64,000 nt of DNA from Syncephalis plumigaleata (lineage: Eukaryota; Zoopagomycota; Zoopagomycetes; Zoopagales; Piptocephalidaceae), in assembly GCA_025201365.1 (NCBI GenBank), contig JAIXMF010000012.1, forward strand, positions 677,313-741,312, in the 5' to 3' direction. The position numbers and the translations under genes were made by a program. Below the pieces are notes generated by a model. It searched no databases, was not told where the DNA came from, and saw nothing but the letters and a program-made list of their open reading frames with translations. Positions 12,133 to 23,728 of this stretch are shown here, piece after piece (the first letter of the stretch is position 1; each line of letters starts with the position of its first letter).

Positions 12133-13099
12133 ACGAAATAGAACGTCAAAATTTGGATAATATCTATATTTCTAATCGATTGGTATCGGCGGTCCGCTGA
12201 TAGTTAGACTTGTTTGCGTCTTTTCTTTTCTTATCATTTCTTTAATTCAAGTAATGTAACAAATGGTTAAAACATTCGTTTAAAAGATAATCATACGCGC
12301 GATTTACTTATCAGTGAAAGTAATGCGGATTGACTGATTGCGGATTACTCTAATTAATTTATTTGTGTTATGTCATTGGCACTGTTTACATTCTTTCTTC
12401 CCTTCTCTCTCTCTGTGTGTGTGTATGTATCAGTTGCTAACGTAACAATGCTGCAGGTACTCGAGTCAGTGCATCGTCTATCTAATATGATTTGTGTTTA
12501 TTAGGATGGAACCCGAGTTTAATAGATAAATCAACATACGATATAATGACGATTTCCATTCGAGCATAGGTAGAGACGTGTTGCGAGGCAATAAAGACAC
12601 GGAGACAAGGTAACTTGACACGAATATCCTATACCTTATCTCTACACATATCTACATCTATGTATGTATAGACATGTAGATATCCGAGTGATAATCTATA
12701 AATATGCGGTCATTCATGCGTAGAACTAACTTGACCATAATCAATTTCTATTTACTGTTTGATTCCATCGTTATTTGCTACTTGCTACTCGCTACTATTA
12801 CGATCATCATTCTATTAAACGATAGCCTATTATTCTGATGATTTTACAGGGTCATTCCTTCTTTATTGTTGCCAGTTCATAATACAGCCTTGAGCAAGTA
12901 TTGCATAGTTTATTATCTTGCTTGTTTTCAATAATACAAAATGGTTGTTTACTATTCTCCTTATCCATTTCCCGGTTTTCTAACCTGGCTTCGTTTGCAC
13001 AAATCTGAAAAGCGTAAAGGAAGCGTAACGAAAAAGCCATAACATAAGAATGCAATGATGTGACATCATTATTACGTCAATGAGTAAACGAACTATATT
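12133..13099. other. Intergenic region between convergent FCP1 and MMAB
   Basis: This is AT-rich DNA between two gene 3' ends. It holds a short CT/GT repeat near 12,400-12,430. A 67-codon minus-strand frame lies at 12,852-13,055 (includes NREMDKENSKQPF and CNTCSRLYYELATIKKE). It has no recognised family and sits where the MMAB 3' untranslated region is expected, so it is not called as a gene. Confidence 0.5.
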
Positions 13100-14245
13100 T
13101 TATTGAGATGCAGATTTACTACGATCCTTGTAGATTGCTTCCTTGTGGCCACCTTTCATGGCCGTGTATCGTGCTGCCATAAATAAAAAATCACTTAATC
13201 TAGCGTAAAGATTGTCAGCATTAGTCGTTGCGATTGCGTTGACTTTTTAGCCTAGTCCAGTCTACTTGCCTATTTAGATATTTCGATACGCTTGCCTCAG
13301 TCGAGTCTGCATTTACCAAGGGAACCACACGTCGTTCAGCTCGACGACAAGTGGCCCGTGCTACATGCAACTGAGCCGATGCAATCCACCTGACTACATA
13401 CATGTGTATATAGGATTATCAATGAATATATAACCATAATAACGCTATTCTTATGACTAGTACATCAATTACTTACTGGTAATATGAATTGACGTAATGG
13501 CGGTAACTCTCCTGCCATCTCGTCGATCCATTCCTCCAGTTGCTTAACCGCTTCGCCATCCGGATCGAATTGCGTTCTCTCCACGCGCGCGCGATTTCGT
13601 GCATCACGCGGTGTAGCAATACTCGACCCAATATCTTGCAGCATACATTGGATCTATGTAGAATGGGAAAATAGTACATTGCATATACGTTAAACCTATC
13701 TGTTTGTCATCCATCATAGTGATTCACTTGGTTATTTAATCCAACGACATTGCTCGCTCATGTTCGTTGTATTATTATCAAGTAAATGTCTACCTACCAA
13801 ATCTAATTGATCCAAGTGTTTCGCCGATATACCTTGTTCCTTACTGTATTCGCGAGCTAGACTATTATTATTATAGTAGTAGTATACATTAGCATTTAAT
13901 TGTTATATTATCATAAAACATTGCATCCCTACCCGATATGACATGAAAGCTCATCGGTTGTACCTAGTGCCTCGAAGATAGCATCCTCCTTTGGACGACG
14001 TTCACCTGAGTAAAGTGCGGATGTTCCTACAAACGATATAGGCGTATTCGCCATTTGTAAGCTATCCATTCTATAGGTAAATATATACGTGTATATATAT
14101 ATATATTACCTTTGTCGCCAGTACGTGTATAGACCTTCATGGTCGGTAATTCACGATCACTATTACAGTTGATATCCATGTAAGTAATAATAATAATAGT
14201 AATCTATCGTAACAATAACGCGCACCTATTCTCTTCGGAACTCAT
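13100..14245 (-). CDS. MMAB: ATP:cob(I)alamin adenosyltransferase (PduO-type)
   Basis: This mitochondrial enzyme makes adenosylcobalamin, the cofactor of methylmalonyl-CoA mutase. The minus-strand exons begin MSSEEN at 14,245 and continue with the nucleotide-binding start [11 protein letters not shown], then [13 protein letters not shown] and [13 protein letters not shown]. These are followed by [35 protein letters not shown], the signature [18 protein letters not shown], and [16 protein letters not shown]. The stop is at 13,100-13,102. A one-base shift lies after SGGL (near 13,387), consistent with a lost G. The intron between KYLNR and LSDF starts with GCAAGT. No long targeting peptide is visible before the core, so the true start may lie in another upstream exon. 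B12 dependence is known in some early-diverging fungi and is rare in Dikarya. Confidence 0.9.
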
Positions 14246-15243
14246 ACTTCTTACGGTAGACTATGTAATTCACGTCGACTACAGAAATAACCAGAGCTAA
14301 CACGGGCTATCGGTATATTAGAGTGAGCTAAAGTGAGAAACAATCGATTAGTACAAGTAAACAAATAGCGCATAGCAATAGTTGAAAAGTGGAAAACGAA
14401 TGAGTGACGTAATACAAACTGATTTCCATCTTTATTGCGCTTTAATCCCGATAATGCACGGACATTCCGCTATTGTAAATGTACCAAGCGCAAGAACCAT
14501 TATTAATATACGCTACTCGTTACATGTACGCTATCTTTATTAGTCCGGTTTACCTTTCGTATACTCAATATGGTCGACACTATTCCTTTTTCCTTTATTT
14601 ACATGGAATACTGAACATAATGAGGAGAACCGTACCAACCATTATGCGGTTTCACCTACGATTAAGGCCTCTTTTAATTACTTGTTGTTTTCTAAGAATA
14701 GCGAATATATAGCTGCAATAGCTTGTTGCGAAATCAATGCGCCGCTTGTCGTTCTATATTACTAGCATATCGACATTCGTAATGATTAATTCGAAAACAA
14801 CTAGTGAGCAAGACTTCATATTCTACTCGATAAAGTGGAAGAAATATCATGATGACAGTTTACATCACAAAATACTTGCTAGGGTTAGTTGTACCCGTGC
14901 TATTTACCCCACGATTTCTATACAACTGGTTATAGTAACGAAGAAGCGTCGAATATAAATAGGCCTCATCTTTGTCGCATTCTACCATGGGGACATCTAT
15001 TACGCCACATCTCTTTTGCAACCTCCCCATTTGCCACCATTCTTTTAAAATTCCATCTACTATTATCCTCAACCGTAGTTTTATTGAATATCCTCACCGC
15101 TTACCTTCCCACTATTTATTCAACCTTTATTTACCATATCTTCATTCATACCTTCTCCTCTCTCTATTGTACGCTACGAGCTACGACATCGCATTATTAC
15201 AAGTCACAGCGCACGTATTACTAGCACGCCAACATTCTACACC
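14246..15243. other. Intergenic region, MMAB / fungalysin divergent promoters
   Basis: About 1 kb of AT-rich DNA between two divergently transcribed genes. Several overlapping frames of 70-111 codons are open on both strands, but they are rich in Tyr, Ile, Leu and His, overlap each other and match no family I know. I see no gene here. Confidence 0.55.
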
Positions 15244-17217
15244 ATGCATATCGACCTACGCGTTGCCTCGTTGATCCTGGCATCTATTAGCGCCGTGTCA
15301 AGTGCCGTCAATCAAGTCCAGGTGGAACCTATCATTCCGCATATCACAAGTCAAGCCGCTGTGCGTAGCTTGTCCTCGTGCCTAAGCAGCTATAATCCAA
15401 GATCATTCGCTCCAGTTGATCCACAAGCAGCGGCACTTACATTTGCTCGTTCCCAGCTCAAGATTAAAGATGGTGACTACGTTGTCGTCAATTCCTATAA
15501 AACACAATCACCAACATCACTCACGTCTACTTGCAACAAACCATCAAAGGCATTAAGGTCGCCAATGGTAAAATTGGTATTCACGTCAATGCCGCCAACA
15601 GCATCATCGCCTACGATGATAGTTTCTTCAAGGGCACACCTGCACCGAACACATCCAGACGGACTACTGTCACTGAACAAGCGAGCAATCAAAAACTAGT
15701 CACTCATCAACTCAAGACGTGGGATGGTCAGACGAACGGTTTTGTCTCCCCTGTGGATGCATTCCGTACATTCGCCAACCATATTCACCAGAAGTTTAAT
15801 GCTTGCAAGGTGACCATCACTCCTCGGGACAACGCTTCAGGCGGTCAGTCCTACCTGATTCGTGGTGTTGATTTCGTTACCGAGGATATCAGCGTCACGC
15901 AATCGTACATTCAAGCCACGGCCGTGAACTAGTACCAGTATGGGAGTACACTGTCAAGATGCCGCTCAACTACTACCACGTTCATGTGTCCGCTGATGGC
16001 AAGACTATTGTCTCCCTAGTTGATCTAGTACGATTTGCGAGCTATCGTGTTAACAAGTTCGGCAACAATAATCCGATTGATACACCACGCCAGCTAGTTA
16101 CTAATCCCGCCGATCCTATTGCTTCACCTAATGGCTGGCACACTCAGGGTAGCAAGCAATTCACCACAACCATTGGCAACAACGCTATTGCTCAAGAGAA
16201 CTATAGTGGCAGTGAGGATTTGCAAAATAACTATCGTCCTGATGGTGGTAGTGAGTTGAACTTTGACTATCCATTCGATCCAACGAAGAATCCAAAGACA
16301 ATATCAATGCCGCCATTACAAATCTGTTCTACGTAACCAATAGTATGCACGATCTATTCTACCGCTATGGCTTCGATGAAGCTGCCGGCAACTTCCAAGA
16401 AGACAATGGTAACAAGGGCGGTAAAGGTGGCGATGCGGTAGCTGCTTTTGCACTGGATAGTTACGATTTGGAACCTATATTTGGGCGTAATAATGCTGCA
16501 TTCTTTGTAGAGCCCGATGGTAAACGTCCAAAGCTTTTAATGTTCGGCTTTGACGCAATGACCCCTCATCGTGATGGTGATTTCGAGAACGGCTTTATAT
16601 CCCACGAGTATGGCCATGGTATTTCGAATCGTCTCGCGGGTGGTCCATCCACCACAACATGTTTGACCGGTAAAGAGTCGCTTGGTATGGACGAAGGTTG
16701 GAGTGATTTCTTCGCCTACTGGATAGAGATGAAGGCATCCGACACACCCAACAAGAATGTCGAAATAGGCAGATACGTGGCAAATCGTAACCTTCGCACC
16801 TATCCATACTCGACTGATCTTAACACCAATCCTACCATGTATAGCTATTTGAATAATCCCAAGTGGACGAAATCACACGAGATGGGTGAAGTATGGGCCA
16901 GCATGCTTTATGAAATGTACTGGAACTTGGTCAACAAACTTGGCTTCCAAGAAGACAAATTTACACCGAATGTCAATAAGGGCAATACACTAGCACTCCA
17001 GTTAGTAGTTGATGGATTGAAACTACAACCGTGCAATCCAACCTTTGTTATGGGTCGAGATGCCATTCTTGAAGCAGAACAACAGCTTACTAAGGGTGAA
17101 CATTCCTGCGACATTTGGAGAGCATTTGCTAAACGTGGTCTTGGTTATGGCGCATCCGCCAATAATTTCGCTGAACGTGTAGAAAGCACTGCGCTACCAA
17201 CTGAATGTAAAGCGTAA
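15244..17217 (+). CDS. Fungalysin-type secreted metalloprotease (M36)
   Basis: A secreted zinc endopeptidase. The protein starts MHIDLRVASLILASISAVSS, a typical signal peptide. A propeptide with an FTP-type repeat follows (THVYLQQTIKGIKVANGKIG) and then LVPVWEYTVKM. The mature enzyme has TNSMHDLFYRYGFDEAAGNF and the zinc site FISHEYGHGISNRL, an HExxH helix with two histidine ligands and the catalytic Glu. The third ligand is in SLGMDEGWSDFFAYW. The C-terminal half (MGEVWASMLYEMYWNLV) is also typical. It has no introns that I can see, unlike its neighbours. Three single-base shifts (near 15,508, 15,925 and 16,295) break the frame; each is consistent with one missing base. Fungalysins digest extracellular protein and are often expanded in saprotrophic, parasitic and animal-associated fungi. 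Confidence 0.93.
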
Positions 17218-17602
17218 TGTTACTGTTACATTAATGATAAGCAACTATTTAATGAATAAACTGATTTAATTTATTGTCTATTCCTCTTTTCGATGAACAT
17301 CAATGAATACATACAAATAGATGCATTGCGGATGGGGTTAACAAATAATTCCAAAAGTATCCCTCGAATTCAACAAACAGACAACAATAAAATAGATGAG
17401 ATATCAATACAAGTAGTGGTATGTTCGGTATCTCACTCATTCTTCATCTAAATGAATGAATGAATTGGGCATTTTATGTGGTAACCGATCCTTTACCGTT
17501 GGTATTTTTATCCTCATTTGTACGTCATTTTTTTACATTCAAACAATTCAGCAAAAGTGAGGCGTGTAATCCACGTCAGTCGTATTTCCTCTTAGCCTCA
17601 GT
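17218..17602. other. Short intergenic region
   Basis: AT-rich sequence between the fungalysin stop and the next gene, containing AATAAA-like words near 17,255. I see no gene or repeat in it. Confidence 0.6.
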
Positions 17603-18977
17603 ATGCTTTTACGATCTCGATCTGTACTTACACCAATAACTGCTACTGTAAAGTCGACGCAATATTGTAGCTGCCGACCTAAAGCAGCAGTTAAACTATT
17701 ACTGCAGCAATGGATAGCAATACGGCGTTTTAATACACATTCGCTGAATTCGTTACATACGAGTATGTGGAACGGGTTCAGCACGACTAGTACACGCTTT
17801 GTCGACACTTCTACGTCTTCGTCGCTTGCTAAATCGACGACAGAAAAGGATGGCGCGTCCAAGGATACACATAGCAGCGAGCAGAATGGTACAGATAATC
17901 ATGATGATATATCATCTGCGTTAACTCCGGCAGAACATGAAAATATAACATCCAATGAAAGCCTTCATGTACAACGTATGTTATTCGAGAGTATTAAAGG
18001 TAAGTAATTGCTACACTACTAGCAATAGCAGCAATGGTAGATGTATAGTCATTTATCATTAAATATTAATGTTCACACTTGTTAGACAAACCAAAGGAAT
18101 CCATTTCGAGCAACAACACTATTATTAATAATGTACATCGTAGTCATGTCAAACCATCATCATCAGCATCATCCACTGGCAATGCAGCTAATGCGGATGA
18201 ATTCCATAAACTAGATATACGTGTAGCTCGTATTCTTACTGCAAATAAGCACGCTGAAGCCGATACACTTTACGTGGAACAGGTAGGTAGCACTGACTAC
18301 ACTCGCTAATGTATCGAGTTACAAAGTGGCTATTGATAATGACATATATATATATATCATATGTACATCAGTGGATGTAGGTGATGCCGAGGAAATGGCT
18401 CAAGGTGGTCGAGTGATCGTTAGCGGATTAGTACCATACATGACTGCAGCTTCTCTAGAGGTAAGCAGGTGAAATGATTAGTATGCAGATATATATTGTT
18501 GATATTAATGTGTATGTGCATTCCATTGAAAAGAATCGTCTAGTGATTGTAATTAAAAATATGAAACCTGTAAAGTTACGTGGCGTTATCTCGCGTGGCA
18601 TGCTACTTTGTGCTGAGCGAGAGGGTAAAGTCGAACTATTGGAACCACCGCCTAATAGTGAACCTGGAGATGTGTATTCGCACAACAATATGATCAAGGT
18701 AAATACCATTACACTACTCGCAGTATTTATACAAACTAATGATTATTCACGTATATTATTATTATTAGGTCATCCGGAATTAGTACTTAATCCAAAGAAG
18801 AAGGTATGGGATCGTATTGCGCCCCATCTAACTACTGATGAGCATGGTATTGCTAAATATCGAGGTGAAACGTTAAGAACGCAACATGGCCCTATTAAAG
18901 CCCACATCTATTTAATGGCATTATTCGATGAATACATCTCTGTTATGCTCAATGCATTTATTTCTCTATTATTATAG
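17603..18977 (+). CDS. EMAP-II/Arc1-type tRNA-binding protein with possible mitochondrial presequence
   Basis: The C-terminal ~180 residues form an OB-fold tRNA-binding domain of the EMAP-II/Arc1p/TyrRS-tail type. Marks are FHKLDIRVARILTANKHAEA, RVIVSGLVPYMTAASLE, VIVIKNMKPVKLRGVISRGM, EREGKVELLEPPPNSEPGD and LNPKKKVWDRIAPHL. Arc1p and AIMP1 deliver tRNA to cytosolic synthetases. Here the N-terminus (MLLRSRSVLTPITATVKS, with more Arg and no acidic residue for ~60 residues) looks like a mitochondrial targeting sequence, which is not usual for Arc1p. A Ser/Thr/Asp-rich linker separates it from the domain. Introns follow SIKG, VEQ, SLE and MIK. The last ~30 residues after GPIKA match nothing, so the true 3' end may use another splice. 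The gene meets NBS1 tail to tail only ~30 bp apart. Confidence 0.82.
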
Positions 18978-19008
18978 GTTTAAAATATAAACACATACAC
19001 ATATATAT

Positions 19009-19191
19009 TCATCTTCGTTGACGTTCTCGATTCACTTTCTTGGCATGATGTTGTCTATAGGAATAATTACAAGTGTATAAATAATCTCAATTAATTAATT
19101 AGTTAGTTAACTGATAGTAGACTACTTGCATGAAAATATCTTCACAATCCGTCTTTGCACTAACTGTCGTCTTTAGCCATGACTCTAATAG

Positions 19192-19224
<33 letters not shown>

Positions 19225-21605
19225 GACATTACTCTTGATGTTTACACATGAATACATAGTGAATCATACCTGGTGCGCCTGTGCCTAGTTTAATGGTATG
19301 TTCAACCAATGGTATTACAGTCGATGGCGTAGCCGAAGTCTAATGATTTTTATAAGTTAGTATAATGTATGAAGGGAATAGTAATACAAAGCAAGACTTT
19401 CCTTCTTAAATCGCTTGTAGTTAACATTTTGATTTGATGGTATCACTGGTACATCAACACTAGTCGATTGAATGGATGCTGTTTTTACTAGAGAAAGTGT
19501 TTCCACTCGAGTTAATCCCGCTAGATGAGCCGTATCTAATAATGATATTGGCTCATTTCTCTCCGATTCCTGTTCTAATAATTGTAGATCGGCATCAGCG
19601 GCTGTCTTCTTAAATGTACGTGTGTTGCTTGACTTTGTTCTATTACTAGTGGTGCTTCTAGCATTATTCGTAGCTACTGTAACACTCGTTGTCTTCTCGA
19701 ATGTAGCTATAAATGTCTTTGACGTAGTGGATTCGGATTTCATCGGTATGGCATGGAGTCGACCACCGCTTTACTTGTCAACTTGCTAGATCGTTCCTGT
19801 TCAATGACTGACGCACTAGTGTTACGTACTGAAATGTCACTCTCTTCCATAGTGGATAGGATCACGTCATTCATGGCTGGTATTTTGGCCAACGAGGATG
19901 AAATAGAAGACTATACTAGTTTAGTAATGATGCTATTCAACGACAACATGATCAATTACCTCAGTTGCCGACTCGGATGACATCATATTCTCGAGTAATG
20001 AATTGAATTTACTAGACTAATAGTATATGTAGCGTGTTAGTATTTAGTTCCGTTCATTAGTATGTGAAGACTGCTTAATTACCAATTCCGAACCAGTACG
20101 AGCACGAGCAAATTTGAATGCTTCATTTAGTGTGGGTTGCACGCATTTCTTCGTTTCTACATGGTGCAATTCAATTACAAATGAGTCTATAGTATAGAGC
20201 ATGATAATCACCTGTTATTCCTTTCTCGGTTAGTTGACTAGTTGATGATGCCAGAGAATTGGTCTCTGTATTATGCTCGCTGGATAGAGTAGAGCTTGTC
20301 ATGGAATCGTCACTGCAGTAGATGCTCGTTGAACCATACATTACGGCAAGGCCAATATCGCATTCCGGTGTCAATGGTCTATCCAGTCTAGATGAATGAT
20401 AAACGGATTAGCATACGATAACATGCTTCATTCCTATTCCTAGCGAGATATACAACTGCTTTTTGTTCCTTACCGACTAGCTGCACGACGTACTACTTCT
20501 AAAAGATCAATTTGACACGGTTCTAGAATGCAAACACTCGTCCAAGCGCGACAATATTCCGCGATAGCAATGGCCGTTGGTGCAACTTGTTCCCCAATTC
20601 GACAATAGACTGCCTTACCACCAGCTGCTGATATAGCACGATCTACGCGTACATACTGTGAATCATTCATAGTGATCAGTGTCGTTAAGATGCATGCTAC
20701 ATTGGATTAGCTTATTAGCTATTACCTGTTCCTCGCTGAATGTAATGAAAACACGATTGGCAAATAGGTTACGTCGTCGTGGATTTGCCCTGAATGATAT
20801 ATGCGACGGTATACTAGGATCCGTAATACGAGGAAGGAACAAATTGGGATCGGGTAGACTTTTCTCACCTTGCTCTATTAACATGTCGTGCGCTGATGCT
20901 AATGCACGTAGCCAGCCCGATGTTACAATGGGAATGCCATGAATCAGTGCTAGTACCACTTTATCGGTAACGCATAATTCCTCCATTAAAAGATGTGTAC
21001 ACTCGTTGTGCCATTGATTCGTCGTCGTTATATCTATTGATGACTATTAGCCGATGTATACACCATTATAGTTTAGCGATCACTACGCGTAAATGATAGA
21101 CTCACCCATTGATCTGGCCAATTGTGTTAGCTGTTTCTGCGTACCAGATGGCACTTTGGAATAGCAAATATTAACTGGTCGATAACATATTCTATCAAAT
21201 AATAATAAATCAATAAATCAATAAATATCAAGCAATCATAATGATTACCTGAATCGACTGGTTTGCGAGCCTAACTGAATCTCATCCTTATCATTGAGTC
21301 GTTGCTCTCCTTCTTGTACTATCTGCTTGTTTACATAGGTGCCATATCTCGCCTTTTCATCTCTAATGTAGACTGAAGATGGAGTGAGCGCGCCTACTTC
21401 ATTATTCCTCACTGCCCATAATGTGATATGATGTCGACTGATAGACTGGTCGTTGCTTACAACGAGCGTGCAGCCTATTTATTCTTGCTATTGTTATTGC
21501 TATTGTTTATCAAGGAATACGTAAAGCTACGCTACCTTTTCTTCCAATTGTAACTGGTTTATCAAGACTTATCCAACATGCTATCTCTAATGGTTCAGTT
21601 ATCAT
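19009..21605 (-). CDS. NBS1: Nibrin-like protein of the MRN complex (NBS1/Xrs2)
   Basis: Nibrin binds Mre11-Rad50 at double-strand breaks and activates ATM/Tel1. Minus-strand exons start MITEPLEIACW. An FHA domain comes first (VTIGRK, then VSNDQSISRHHITLW, RDEKARYGTYVN, IQLGSQTSRF). Two BRCT-like repeats follow (NECTHLLMEELCVTDKVVLA and IPIVTSGWLRAL; then FSEEQ...VDRAISAAGGKAVYC). After a long Ser/Thr-rich linker comes NVNYKRFKK, which resembles the Mre11-binding KFKK motif. The tail SWLKTTVSAKTDCEDIFMQ recalls the acidic ATM-binding end, and the last exon is RQHHAKKVNRERQRR with the stop at 19,009-19,011. One shift near 19,748 fits a lost C. The promoter region (about 250 bp) is shared with the divergent PheRS gene. 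Confidence 0.87.
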
Positions 21606-21854
21606 TACTAGTTATTATTAAATACTATTGACTGCTTCACTTTATGCTACGTACGCTCGACGTTCTCTTGACCAATGAGAAACCACATGCTGAAGGCAAA
21701 ATACAACAAATGTGTGCGCGTGTGTGTGGTTCAAGCGGGAAAAAGAATTATCATTTCATTTTCGCGACTTTTCCCGTTTCTACACGAGAATATATATGTC
21801 ACTATTTTCTTTACGTTTATATTTATATATTATATAGCAAATACGGTGTAGCCC
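21606..21854. promoter_or_regulatory. Shared divergent promoter of NBS1 and mitochondrial PheRS
   Basis: The start codons of two genes lie about 250 bp apart on opposite strands with no other gene between. The interval includes GT-rich repeats (TGTGTGCGCGTGTGTGTGG) and AT-rich tracts near the PheRS end. No specific factor site was identified. Confidence 0.5.
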
Positions 21855-23492
21855 ATGTTAAATTCATTACTTCACCGTTCAACACGGCTTGTGACTAGAG
21901 GAGGTCAGTGTAATTCGGCACGAGTGAGATTCACGACGTCTGCACTGTTGTCACGTCGTTCACGTCCGATTTATACGGTAATTCATCAGCGCTACAATAG
22001 CACAGCCACATCGAAACCGGACTATACCGACAGGAAACTTGTCACTTCTACGTCAACTATTAGTGATGCAGTTGGTGCATTTGTTAATGGAAATGTCGCA
22101 CCATTCAGACAGCTGTATCCGCAAGATACACAAACCAATATTACCGGATCCATTCTCGGTAAAATGGGACGTGGCCTGCATCGACAACCGGCACATCCAC
22201 TTGGTATTATGGCGGGATTGATTCGCGATTATTTCGGCTCTACTTACGCTTATTATGACGCGATGTCTCCCATTGTATCGCCTGCTGCTAATTTCGAGTC
22301 ATTATGCTTCCCTCCCGATCATCCTGGCCGATCACGCAGCGATTCGTATTACTTGAATCATGATTGGATGCTACGTACACATACATCTGCACATCAAGCA
22401 GAACTAATACGCGAGGGAATGATCGATTTCTACTAGTAGCCGATGTGTATAGACGGGATGAGATTGATCGTACGCATTACCGGTATTCCATCAGGTGGAG
22501 GGAGTGTGTCTATTTCCTCAGCATCAAGTGGAAACGCTCGATATGCGTGCAACCGCTGAAAGTCCCTCTAATGCCTCGGATGATAATCCACGTCAGACTT
22601 GCTATAGTCCGCATGACTCTATGGCGGTTGAGGAACATCTAAAGGCCAGTCTCGAGGGCATGGTGCGACATATATTCGATAAGGCCGCTCAGACGACGGG
22701 TGATCCATCGACTGCATCGTCTAACTTGAAAATGCGCTGGGTAGACGCTTACTTTCCATTCACGAGTCCCAGTTATGAATTAGAGGTATGGTATAATAAC
22801 AATGGATGGAGATACTAGGCTGTGGTGTGATGCAGCACAGTATACTAGAACGAGCCAGTAAGTATCAATATAGCAATGCAGCAATTTGTACTAATCATAG
22901 TTATCATCATCATAGATCGAGCAAACTCCATCGGTTGGGCATTCGGTATTGGACTGGAGCGATTAGCCATGGCTCTATTCCGTATTCCAGACATTCGTCT
23001 ATTCTGGAGTGTAGATCCACGATTCCTCGATCAATTCTCGCGGCTAGCGTGAGCCATTTCAAACCATTCTCGCCATATCCATCCTGCACCAAGGACATTA
23101 GCTTCTGGCTACCATCCAATCTATTAGTAATAGCTTCCATCCTAATGATCTATTCGAGCTAGTTCGCGATATGGCCGGTGATTTAGTGGAGGATGTTAAA
23201 CTGGTTAGTATTTAACAAATAGTAGTAGTAGTGTATAATGCATTTATTATATGTTGTCTTCTTAGGTGGACAAGTTTACACATCCGAAAACGGGACGAGA
23301 AAGCCATTGCTATCGTATCATGTATCGATCAATGGATCGGTAAGTGTTATTTATTACTGACTAGTAAATAAGAGATAGTTGCTAACAATAATATACATAC
23401 ACTATAGTAATGTTACAAATGAAGAGATTAATGCGATACAAGAACGTGTACGTGAACATGCTCCTCAACGACTACAAGTGGAACTTCGCTAA
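21855..23492 (+). CDS. MSF1: Mitochondrial phenylalanyl-tRNA synthetase
   Basis: This monomeric class II synthetase charges mitochondrial tRNA-Phe. The N-terminus is Arg/Ser/Thr-rich ([17 protein letters not shown]), as expected for mitochondrial import. The catalytic core shows [15 protein letters not shown], class II motif 2-like sequence ([28 protein letters not shown]), [32 protein letters not shown] and motif 3 ([20 protein letters not shown]). The anticodon-binding B8 domain closes the protein ([35 protein letters not shown]) and the stop is at 23,490-23,492. Four single-base shifts (near 22,431, 22,481, 22,811 and 23,130) each fit loss of one base from a short run. A stop near 23,051 lies at an unresolved exon edge. 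Gene order and motifs are otherwise complete. Confidence 0.93.
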
Positions 23493-23728
23493 AGGAAAGA
23501 CAAACACAAGCATCACGATTGCATTCATATTGTCCATATTCCTATTAACAATAATAATAACAATAAACGATTTTTTATTCAGTATTTCCTCTAATGGTAT
23601 CGATATACTGGCTGGTATTATTACATTGGCCTGATCTCTCACCAAATAAATACGGCCATGATATCATAGGTGTTCACGACATACTTGCCACTTGACAGTT
23701 CCTTCCTCTTTTCTTCCCACTAAGCAAT

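Noticed and set aside
12852-13055. 67-codon minus-strand frame ending ATIKKE
   Set aside because: Probably MMAB 3' untranslated sequence; no family match or splice link could be shown.
15244-17217. Fungalysin considered as a pseudogene because of three frameshifts
   Set aside because: All catalytic residues and long conserved blocks are intact, and each shift fits one missing base, as in many housekeeping genes here.
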